A DNA stretch of 8,524 nt from Pseudomonadota bacterium (lineage in GTDB: Bacteria; Pseudomonadota; Alphaproteobacteria; Rhizobiales; Xanthobacteraceae): assembly GCA_023449855.1 (NCBI GenBank), contig JAEXHR010000050.1:1-8524 (forward strand), read 5' to 3'. A program made the translations under genes and the position numbers. Of the stretch, positions 1 to 5,573 are shown piece after piece. The notes under the pieces were generated by a model. The model searched no databases. It saw only the letters and a list, made by a program, of their open reading frames with translations, and had not been told where the DNA came from. Position 1 is the first letter of the stretch, and every line of letters starts with the position of its first letter.

Positions 1-1
1 G

Positions 2-676
2 CGTAACGTGTTCATGTTGGCGGCCGTCGTCAGCGTCGTCGTGCTCGTGTTTCAGATGCTGACATTGCCGCGCCTGCCGCCGCTCACATCGCCGGATGTG
101 CGTACGTTGTTCGTGTTGCTGCGCCGGCCAAGCGTGCGGCTGGTGATGATCGCTGTCGCGCTCAGCATTTCCGGCCACTTTGCAGGATTCACCTATGTCC
201 GGCATTTTCTCGAGCAGGTGCCTCAGCTGCCCGTCACCGCGATCTCGCTGGTCCTGCTGGCCTTTGGCGTCGGCGGCTTCATCGGCAATTTCGTCGGTGG
301 GGCGCTGGTCGCACGCAGCGTGAAAGGCGCGATCATCATGGCGTCTGCCGCCATCGCCGTGCTGGCGCTGGTGTTGTTCGTGGCCGGCAGTTCGGGCGTT
401 GTTGCGGGTATCGCCGTCGGTCTGTGGGGCTTTGCCTTCGGTGCGCTGCCCGTGGGCTTCCAGACATGGATGGTGCGGGTGGCGTCGGACGAAGCCGAAT
501 CTGCCGGCGGTCTCCTGGTCTCGGCATTCCAGATCGCGATCACGCTTGGCGCGGTGATCGGCGGCATTCTGGTGGACGGTTTCGGTCCGTTCGGCGCCGT
601 CGGCTATCTCGCCGCAGCGACACTGGCAGGTGCATTGCTCGTGTCGCTGTCGCGTGATGGCGTGGTGAAGGCGTGA
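2..676 (+). CDS. MFS transporter, NepI/AraJ-like drug:H+ antiporter family (C-terminal part, 5' end outside window)
   Basis: This is an inner-membrane permease of the major facilitator superfamily, probably an efflux carrier driven by proton antiport. The frame is open from the left edge, so the start lies upstream; the GTG at 8 is an internal codon. About 224 residues are visible, with roughly six or seven hydrophobic membrane segments, which is the C-terminal half of a 12-helix carrier. The last third (QTWMVRVASDEAESAGGLLV, then an AFQIAITLGAVIGG-type helix) resembles the E. coli purine ribonucleoside exporter NepI and related DHA1 exporters. The residues that set substrate choice lie mostly in the missing half, so the substrate cannot be named. 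The gene ends in TGA and faces a convergent DUF1428 gene 57 bases away. The family call is secure; the NepI-like subfamily is inference. Confidence 0.85.
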   Translation, partial: RNVFMLAAVVSVVVLVFQMLTLPRLPPLTSPDVRTLFVLLRRPSVRLVMIAVALSISGHFAGFTYVRHFLEQVPQLPVTAISLVLLAFGVGGFIGNFVGGALVARSVKGAIIMASAAIAVLALVLFVAGSSGVVAGIAVGLWGFAFGALPVGFQTWMVRVASDEAESAGGLLVSAFQIAITLGAVIGGILVDGFGPFGAVGYLAAATLAGALLVSLSRDGVVKA

Positions 677-702
677 TGGCTTTCCGCGTGTGATACGACG
701 CT

Positions 703-728
703 GCCGATCCGGCTGCTGCCGGATCGGC
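703..728. terminator. Hairpin between convergent genes, probable bidirectional terminator
   Basis: GCCGATCCGG (703-712) and CCGGATCGGC (719-728) are perfect reverse complements around a 6-base CTGCTG loop, giving a 10-bp GC-rich stem. It sits in the 57-base gap between the stop codons of the MFS gene and the DUF1428 gene, where a shared terminator is expected. No T-run follows on either strand, so it is not a textbook intrinsic terminator; it may work with Rho or protect the 3' ends. Confidence 0.55.
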
Positions 729-733
729 GCGGG

Positions 734-1093
734 TCACAGATCCACGATCGTCTTGAAGCCGCCGAAGATCATGCGCTTGCCGTCGAACGGCATCGCTTTC
801 GGATCTATCATTTTGGCCAGACGCGGGTCGGCCATCACCTTCTTGTTGATGCGGTCGCGGTCCTTGCGCGACTTGTAGAGAATGTAGGAGAACACAACCG
901 TCTCGTCGGGCTTCTGCTTCACGCTGCGCGGAAACGATGTTACCTTTCCCATGCTGACGTCGTCGGCGACGGCCTCGCGATATTCGAGCGCGCCGTATTC
1001 GCGCCAGATCTTGCCGGCCTTGCGCGAGAGCTTGCGATAATCGGCGAGCTTCTTCTTCGGCACCGGAACGATAAATCCGTCGATATAGGGCAT
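734..1093 (-). CDS. DUF1428 family protein (YbaA-like)
   Basis: This 119-residue protein belongs to the DUF1428 family, whose E. coli member is YbaA (about 117 residues). The match shows at both ends: it starts MPYIDGFIVPVP and ends with MPFDGKRMIFGGF (residues 101-113). The middle has the family's KVTSFPRSVK and DETVVFSYI strands. The fold is expected to be a small cytoplasmic dimeric alpha/beta barrel-like domain; the biochemical role is unknown. The start at 1093 is favoured over a longer in-frame start at 1195 for two reasons: it gives the family length, and AGGAGAGGAAAGCCG lies just upstream on the coding strand, a good Shine-Dalgarno. The gene stands alone, convergent with the MFS gene. 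Its upstream region holds several short palindromes. There is no signal peptide or membrane segment. Confidence 0.9.
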   Translation of the reverse strand: MPYIDGFIVPVPKKKLADYRKLSRKAGKIWREYGALEYREAVADDVSMGKVTSFPRSVKQKPDETVVFSYILYKSRKDRDRINKKVMADPRLAKMIDPKAMPFDGKRMIFGGFKTIVDL

Positions 1094-1108
1094 CGGCTTT
1101 CCTCTCCT

Positions 1109-1168
1109 GACAAGCATTGTCGGCCGGCTGGACGTGCCGGCTCTTGCAAGACGAATGCGTAGGCATTC
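1109..1168. promoter_or_regulatory. Upstream region of the DUF1428 gene with clustered short palindromes
   Basis: Four dyads occur within 60 bases upstream of the DUF1428 start: GACAAGCATTGTC (1109-1121), GCCGGC repeated at 1123-1128 and 1136-1141, CTTGCAAG (1143-1150), and GAATGC-GTAG-GCATTC (1153-1168). The last is the best operator candidate or could fold as a 6-bp hairpin; the first lies immediately before the Shine-Dalgarno on the gene's strand. No convincing -35/-10 pair was identified. A regulatory role is inferred from position only. Confidence 0.3.
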
Positions 1169-1225
1169 ATCCGACACGATGCAGGGAGATGTCACGGCCA
1201 GGAACGGCGGCGGTGTGTCGCAGGG

Positions 1226-1315
1226 CCGTAGGGCGGATGAGCCGAAGGCGTCATCCGCCGGCCGAGCGTGTGCGGCGAAGAAGGGCGGATTACGCTTCGC
1301 TCATCCGCCCTACGG
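1226..1315. repeat. 90-bp palindromic intergenic repeat, copy A
   Basis: The ends are a perfect 17-bp inverted repeat: positions 1226-1242 (beginning CCGTAGGGCGGAT) pair with 1299-1315. Inside the left arm GGCGGATGA (1232-1240) pairs with TCATCCGCC (1251-1259), and a third GGCGGATTACGC-type unit begins at 1284, so the element can fold as one long hairpin or as smaller ones. A second copy with the same end sequence and orientation lies at 8174-8265. From memory, elements with GTAGGGCGGAT ends are dispersed in Bradyrhizobium-type genomes. The right end touches the tlpA stop codon, so it also lies exactly where a tlpA terminator would be. Confidence 0.85.
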
Positions 1316-2011
1316 TCAAAGCCCTGCCGCCTTCGGCGTTACCGCGGCCTTGATCAGCTTCACCGCATCCTCGCTGGCCCATTCGGCGGGACCATTGATG
1401 GTGGCGATCTCGCAGCCTTTGGCGTCGATCAGCACCGAGGTCGGCATGCCCAGAGCGCGGCCGACGCCCTTCAGCTCCTGGAACACCTTGGCGCTGGCAT
1501 CCGTGAAGTAATCCAGCCGGGTCAGGTTGCCGTCCTTCAGGAATGCCTTCGGCTTCTCGGCATCGCGGGTGTCGATATTGATCGCCACCACCTGGAAATC
1601 GGAGCCGCCGAGCTTCTGCTCCAGCTCGTTCAGCGCCGGCATTTCCTTGCGGCAGGGCACGCACCAGGTGGCCCACAGGTTCAGCAGCACCGTGCGGCCG
1701 CGCCAGTTGGAGAGCTTGGTGGGCTGGCCTTCGGCGTCCTTGAATTCGAGGTCCGGCAGCTTGAGCGGCGTCTTGGCCATGGACAGCGCAGCCACTTCGC
1801 CGCGTACCAGCGGCTCCAGCCGCTTGGCGGTCTCCACCGCCGGGAAGCAGGTCGGGTCGCCCGGCTTGCCGCGCCAGATGTCGTCGATCCGCGCCACCAC
1901 GGCATAGCCGATCAGCACGCCGACCAGCACCGAGCCGAGCACGATGACGCGGCGTTTGCTGGGGCGGGGGGCGGCGGAGGCTGGCTTTGGATCGGGAGTG
2001 GGGTCTGTCAT
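1316..2011 (-). CDS. tlpA: Thiol:disulfide interchange protein TlpA (membrane-anchored periplasmic thioredoxin)
   Basis: TlpA is a periplasmic thioredoxin-like reductant. In Bradyrhizobium it keeps the copper chaperone ScoI and the CuA site of cytochrome aa3 oxidase reduced during assembly. The 231-residue protein has an uncleaved N-terminal anchor (about residues 21-40) and then a thioredoxin domain with WCVPC (Cys117, Cys120) and the cis-proline motif MPTS (Pro190). Two further cysteines, Cys55 and Cys200, match the extra structural disulfide pair known in Bradyrhizobium TlpA. The stretch GRALGMPTSVL and the late CEIATI-GPAEWASED segment are near-identical to that protein as I recall it. 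The start at 2011 gives a length near the known 221 residues; an in-frame ATG at 2050 would add 13 residues, and neither has a strong Shine-Dalgarno. The gene diverges from argH, and a palindromic repeat abuts its stop. Confidence 0.93.
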   Translation of the reverse strand: MTDPTPDPKPASAAPRPSKRRVIVLGSVLVGVLIGYAVVARIDDIWRGKPGDPTCFPAVETAKRLEPLVRGEVAALSMAKTPLKLPDLEFKDAEGQPTKLSNWRGRTVLLNLWATWCVPCRKEMPALNELEQKLGGSDFQVVAINIDTRDAEKPKAFLKDGNLTRLDYFTDASAKVFQELKGVGRALGMPTSVLIDAKGCEIATINGPAEWASEDAVKLIKAAVTPKAAGL

Positions 2012-2056
2012 TCGGTCTCGGTTATGGCTATGCAGGGGCGCAAATGACATGCGGCA

Positions 2057-2093
2057 GATCGCGCGCGATCATTCGGCCCGAATGGGCCGGCCC
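2057..2093. promoter_or_regulatory. Three abutting palindromes in the tlpA-argH divergent promoter region
   Basis: GATCGCGCGCGATC (2057-2070), ATTCGG-C-CCGAAT (2071-2083) and GGGCCGGCCC (2084-2093) follow one another without a spare base. The first and third are perfect palindromes and the second has a single central base. They lie in the 104-base gap between the divergent tlpA and argH starts and end 22 bases before the argH ATG. They could be regulator-binding sites or hairpins in the argH leader. No factor is recognised, and no clear -35/-10 elements were found. Confidence 0.4.
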
Positions 2094-2115
2094 GCAACAG
2101 GATGAGTGACAATTC

Positions 2116-3555
2116 ATGGCTTCAGGCAAGGGCGGCAAGTCCGGCAGTAAGACCTCCAACAGCAACAAGATGTGGGGCGGACTGTTCTCCGACAGCCCCG
2201 ACGCGATCATGGAGGAAATCAACGTCTCCATCGACGTCGATCGCGCTCTCTATGCCCAGGATATTACCGCTTCCAAGGCCCATGCGGCGATGCTCGCAAA
2301 GCAGGGCATCATCACCGCAAAGGATGCGAAAGATATCGCCGCGGGTCTAGACACGATCCTGTCAGAGATCGAGAGCGGCAAGTTCAGCTTCAAGCGCGCG
2401 CTCGAAGACATCCATATGAATGTCGAGAGCCGTCTGGGCGAGTTGATCGGCCCGGCCTCCGGCCGCCTGCACACGGCGCGGTCGCGCAACGACCAGGTGG
2501 CGACAGATTTCCGCCTGTTCGTGCGCGACACCATCGATGAGCTGGACGCTGCATTCGCCGCCTTGCAGCGGGCGCTCGTGGATCGCGCGCTGGAACATGC
2601 GGATACCGTGATGCCCGGCTTCACCCACCTGCAGACCGCGCAGCCGGTGACCTTCGGCCATCATCTGCTGGCTTATGTCGAGATGGTCGCCCGTGACCGC
2701 GGCCGTTTTGCCGATGCCCGCAAGCGCCTCAACGAAAGCCCGCTCGGCTCGGCGGCGCTGGCCGGCACCTCGTTCCCGATCGATCGTCACGCCACCGCCA
2801 AGGCGCTCGGCTTCGACCGCCCGATGAATAATTCGCTGGATGCCGTGTCGGATCGCGATTTCGTGCTGGAGACGCTGTCGGCCGCCTCCATCGCCGCGGT
2901 GCATCTGTCACGTTTCGCGGAGGAGATCGTGATCTGGACCTCGCCGCTGGTCGGGCTCGTTCGCCTCTCGGACAAGTTCACCACCGGCTCCTCGATCATG
3001 CCGCAGAAGCGCAATCCGGATGCTGCCGAACTGGTGCGCGCCAAGACCGGCCGTGTCATCGGCTCGCTCAATGGCCTTCTGATCGTCATGAAGGGTCTGC
3101 CACTGGCCTATCAGAAGGACATGCAGGAGGACAAAGCCGGCGCCATGGAGGCCTATACGGCGCTGTCGCTGTCGATCCGCGCCATTGCCGGCATGGTCCG
3201 CGATCTGGTGCCGAACGAGGCCGCCATGAAGGCGGCGGCCGGCGAAGGCTACGCCACCGCCACCGACCTCGCCGACTGGCTGGTCCGCACGCTCAAGATG
3301 CCGTTCCGCGACGCGCATCACGTCACTGGCCGTATCGTAGGCATCGCCACCAAGAAGGGTGTCGCGCTGCATGAGCTCGATCTTGCCGAAATGCAGACCG
3401 TGGAACCGAAGATCACCGCCGAGGTGATGAAGGTGCTGTCGGTGGAATCCTCGGTGAAGAGCCGCGTCAGCTATGGCGGCACCGCGCCGAAGAATGTCAC
3501 CGCACAGGCGAAGGCCTGGCTCAAGCGTCTGGAAAAAGACAAGAAATCGCGCTGA
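2116..3555 (+). CDS. argH: Argininosuccinate lyase
   Basis: ArgH splits argininosuccinate into arginine and fumarate, the last step of arginine synthesis, as a cytoplasmic homotetramer. The 479-residue protein shows the superfamily's conserved regions: HTARSRNDQ (119-127), GFTHLQTAQP (168 onward; His171 is the likely catalytic base), and the signature GSSIMPQKRNP (291-301), whose serines (292/293) lie on the mobile catalytic loop. The usual ArgH beginning, MWGGRF, appears as MWGGLF from residue 19, so this start gives an 18-residue Gly/Ser/Lys-rich extension. The start at 2116 is preferred because AGGATGAG at 2099-2106 can serve as a weak Shine-Dalgarno, whereas the ATG at 2170 has none; 2170 remains possible. 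The normally invariant arginine of GGRF is Leu23 here. Position suggests argH heads a transcript with lptM and lysA. Everything else looks intact. Confidence 0.96.
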   Translation: MASGKGGKSGSKTSNSNKMWGGLFSDSPDAIMEEINVSIDVDRALYAQDITASKAHAAMLAKQGIITAKDAKDIAAGLDTILSEIESGKFSFKRALEDIHMNVESRLGELIGPASGRLHTARSRNDQVATDFRLFVRDTIDELDAAFAALQRALVDRALEHADTVMPGFTHLQTAQPVTFGHHLLAYVEMVARDRGRFADARKRLNESPLGSAALAGTSFPIDRHATAKALGFDRPMNNSLDAVSDRDFVLETLSAASIAAVHLSRFAEEIVIWTSPLVGLVRLSDKFTTGSSIMPQKRNPDAAELVRAKTGRVIGSLNGLLIVMKGLPLAYQKDMQEDKAGAMEAYTALSLSIRAIAGMVRDLVPNEAAMKAAAGEGYATATDLADWLVRTLKMPFRDAHHVTGRIVGIATKKGVALHELDLAEMQTVEPKITAEVMKVLSVESSVKSRVSYGGTAPKNVTAQAKAWLKRLEKDKKSR

Positions 3556-3594
3556 ACGTGGCCCAAGAGACACGCCATGCGCCACATTTCGACG

Positions 3595-3617
3595 GGCTGT
3601 GGGGTCTCGCCACAGCC
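3595..3617 (+). terminator. Perfect 8-bp hairpin between argH and lptM
   Basis: GGCTGTGG (3595-3602) and CCACAGCC (3610-3617) pair perfectly around a 7-base loop. The hairpin lies 40 bases after the argH stop and 43 bases before the lptM start. It is followed by AGGCATTCTTTG, which has no continuous T-run. It could be a weak or partial terminator, an mRNA-processing structure that sets different argH and lptM-lysA levels, or an operator for an internal promoter. Confidence 0.4.
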
Positions 3618-3659
3618 AGGCATTCTTTGTATGGTGGCCGCGCATTTGGGGATTTTGCT

Positions 3660-3947
3660 GTGACTCGTTCGACCCGCCCGGCACGCGCATCTTCGCGTAC
3701 TCCTTGGGCTCTTATCGTTCTGACCGCTTCCGCGCTCGCGCTCGGCGCCTGTGGTCGCAAAGGCGGCCTCGACCTGCCGCCGCAGGCAGCAGCGCAGCCG
3801 ATGGGCACCGCGGCGCCGGCCGTCGATCCCGATATGAATTCAGCGGCGAGCAAGGGCAGCGCGCTCACCTCGCCCAATCAGACGGAAGACGTGCAGGCCA
3901 CGCGCGGTCGTAAGAAGTCGTTCTTCCTCGATCCGATCCTGGACTAA
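3660..3947 (+). CDS. lptM: Small lipoprotein of the LptM (YifL) type
   Basis: This 95-residue protein is a predicted lipoprotein. An Arg-rich N-region (residues 3-13) and hydrophobic core (16-28) lead to the lipobox LGAC with acylation at Cys31. The mature protein begins CGRKGGLDLPP, the short motif typical of LptM/YifL lipoproteins (usually CG-KGPL--P); here Gly replaces the usual proline. In E. coli LptM helps oxidative maturation of the outer-membrane LPS translocon LptD/E. The remaining 65 residues are a flexible Ala/Pro/Ser-rich tail ending RKKSFFLDPILD. The GTG at 3660 is chosen because it gives a normal signal peptide and has TTGGGGAT a few bases upstream; the frame is open back to a GTG at 3558, which would add 34 unlikely residues. 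The 5-base gap to lysA indicates co-translation. LptM next to lysA is a common arrangement in Proteobacteria. Confidence 0.82.
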   Translation: MTRSTRPARASSRTPWALIVLTASALALGACGRKGGLDLPPQAAAQPMGTAAPAVDPDMNSAASKGSALTSPNQTEDVQATRGRKKSFFLDPILD

Positions 3948-3952
3948 GCGCC

Positions 3953-5218
3953 ATGCGCCATTTTGACTATCAGAACGGCGTGCTGCACGCCGAGGGCGTC
4001 GATATTGCCGAAATGGCCGAGGCCGTCGGCACCCCGTTCTATTGCTATTCCACCGCCACGCTGGAGCGGCACTACAAGGTGTTCGCGGACGCCTTCGCCG
4101 ATACCAAGGCGCTGGTCTGCTACGCCATGAAGGCGAATTCCAACCAGTCGGTGCTGAAGACGCTGGCGAAGCTCGGCGCCGGCGCCGATGTCGTCTCCGG
4201 CGGTGAGCTGAAGCGCGCCCGCGCGGCCGGCATTCCCGCCAGCAAGATCGTGTTCTCCGGCGTCGGCAAGACCGAGGCCGAGCTGCGCCTCGCGCTCGGC
4301 GAGGACATTCTCTGCCTCAACATCGAGTCCGAACCCGAACTCGAACTGCTGTCGAAGCTGGCCACGGAGATGGGCCGCACCGCGCGCATCTCGATCCGCG
4401 TCAATCCCGACGTCGATTCCGGCACCCATGCCAAGATTTCGACCGGCAAATCCGAAAACAAGTTCGGCATCCCGATCAGCAAGGCGCGCGAGGTCTATGC
4501 CCGCGCCGCAAAGCTGCCGGGCATCAAGGTGACCGGCGTCGACATGCATATCGGCAGCCAGATCACCGATCTCGCGCCGATGGAGCAGGCGTTCCGCATT
4601 CTCGCCGATTTCGTCACCGTGCTGCGCAGTGACGGGCACAGCATCGATCACGTCGATTTCGGCGGCGGTCTCGGCATTCCCTATTACGAGGACCGCGCCG
4701 TCCCGCCGGAGCCTTCGGCCTATGCGGCCATGGTCAAGCGCGTCACGCACAATCTCGGCGCCACGCTGATGTTCGAGCCCGGCCGCATGATCGTCGGCAA
4801 TGCCGGGATTCTCGTCGCGCGCGTCATCCATGTGAAGCATGGCGACGGCAAGACCTTTGTGATCATCGACGCCGCGATGAACGATCTCATTCGTCCGACG
4901 CTGTATGAGGCGTATCACGAGATCCTGCCGGTGGCGGAAGCCGCGCCCGGTGCGAAGCTCGCGGCTGTCGATGTGGTCGGCCCGGTCTGCGAGACCGGCG
5001 ATTATCTCGCCCTCGATCGCAAGCTGCCCGAACTGAAGTCCGGCGATTTGATCGCGATCATGACCGCCGGCGCCTATGGCGCCGTGCAGGCCTGCACCTA
5101 CAACACCCGCGCTTTGGTGCCGGAAGTGCTGGTGAAGGACGACCAATATGCGGTGGTGCGGCCGCGGATCGAGGTCGAAGAGCTGATCGCACTGGACAAG
5201 CCCGCACCCTGGCTGTGA
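3953..5218 (+). CDS. lysA: Diaminopimelate decarboxylase
   Basis: LysA removes CO2 from meso-diaminopimelate to give lysine, using pyridoxal phosphate, in the cytoplasm as a dimer. The 421-residue protein has the full set of fold-III decarboxylase motifs: the PLP-binding lysine in CYAMKANSN (Lys60), MHIGSQ (His199), the phosphate-binding GGGLGIPY (237 onward), EPGR (275-278), the catalytic CETGD (Cys346) contributed across the dimer, and AYGA with Tyr375. Length is normal for the family. The ATG at 3953 lies 5 bases after the lptM stop and has no strong Shine-Dalgarno of its own, which fits translational coupling to lptM. A 355-base gap with a large inverted repeat separates it from the next gene. 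Confidence 0.97.
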   Translation: MRHFDYQNGVLHAEGVDIAEMAEAVGTPFYCYSTATLERHYKVFADAFADTKALVCYAMKANSNQSVLKTLAKLGAGADVVSGGELKRARAAGIPASKIVFSGVGKTEAELRLALGEDILCLNIESEPELELLSKLATEMGRTARISIRVNPDVDSGTHAKISTGKSENKFGIPISKAREVYARAAKLPGIKVTGVDMHIGSQITDLAPMEQAFRILADFVTVLRSDGHSIDHVDFGGGLGIPYYEDRAVPPEPSAYAAMVKRVTHNLGATLMFEPGRMIVGNAGILVARVIHVKHGDGKTFVIIDAAMNDLIRPTLYEAYHEILPVAEAAPGAKLAAVDVVGPVCETGDYLALDRKLPELKSGDLIAIMTAGAYGAVQACTYNTRALVPEVLVKDDQYAVVRPRIEVEELIALDKPAPWL

Positions 5219-5244
5219 GCTGCTAGCGGGCGCGCTCCCCTTCT

Positions 5245-5416
5245 CCCTCCCCCAAGCGGCGAAGCCGCGCAGCGGGGAGGGTGGATCGATGCGAGCGTCC
5301 AGCGAGCATCGAGACGGGTGGGGTGCTTCCACAAACTCTGACGTCACGTGGGGAGAGACCCCACCCGGCCTAACGGCCACCCTCCCCGCTGCGCAGCTGC
5401 GCTGCTTGGGGGAGGG
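5245..5416. repeat. 172-bp nested inverted-repeat element after lysA
   Basis: The outer arms are 40 bases each (5245-5284 and 5377-5416) and complementary at 37 of 40 positions; the left arm starts CCCTCCCCCAAGCGGCG and the right arm ends GCTTGGGGGAGGG. Inside, CGGGTGGGGT (5315-5324) pairs with ACCCCACCCG (5358-5367), and TCGATGC (5286-5292) pairs with GCATCGA (5306-5312). It has no coding capacity of note. The form resembles the large palindromic intergenic repeats of Bradyrhizobium and Rhodopseudomonas genomes. It lies 27 bases after the lysA stop, so the transcript would fold into a very strong structure there that could end transcription or stabilise the mRNA. The rest of the 355-bp lysA-DUF4175 gap holds only the inverted repeat at 5492-5521 and the start region of the next gene. 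Confidence 0.85.
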
Positions 5417-5491
5417 AAACCACCCGCCGCGGTGCGTCCCTCACGCCATCGTGACCCGCCCGCGGTTCCCCGCTCCCCCGGCGCAGCGCTT

Positions 5492-5521
5492 GCATGTGAT
5501 TTCCTGCCCCGCCGCACATGC
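5492..5521. promoter_or_regulatory. Inverted repeat upstream of the DUF4175 gene
   Basis: GCATGTG (5492-5498) and CACATGC (5515-5521) are perfect reverse complements 16 bases apart, about 52 bases upstream of the DUF4175 start. The wide spacing suits a dimeric regulator reading two half-sites, or a loose hairpin. No matching regulator is encoded in the window. A clear -35/-10 promoter was not found, although the gap and the element after lysA suggest the DUF4175 gene has its own promoter here. Confidence 0.25.
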
Positions 5522-5573
5522 CTCATTGCCGCCGCCGTGCTAGGCTGTGTTTCGGTAACCGCGGAGATCGTTG

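Noticed and set aside
540..1166. 208-codon - strand frame spanning the MFS end and the DUF1428 gene
   Set aside because: It overlaps two well-supported genes in other frames and its sequence is an Arg/Ser-rich shadow.
1268..2047. 259-codon + strand frame opposite tlpA
   Set aside because: TlpA on the - strand carries WCVPC and the full family pattern; the + frame starts inside the palindromic repeat and shows no domain.
3558..3659. Longer N-terminus for the lipoprotein starting at GTG 3558
   Set aside because: It would put 34 residues before a normal lipoprotein signal peptide and would translate through the hairpin at 3595-3617. The GTG at 3660 gives a standard signal peptide.
3944..5380. 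478-codon open frame on the - strand opposite lysA
   Set aside because: lysA has all catalytic motifs on the + strand. The antisense frame has no motif and begins inside the repeat after lysA.
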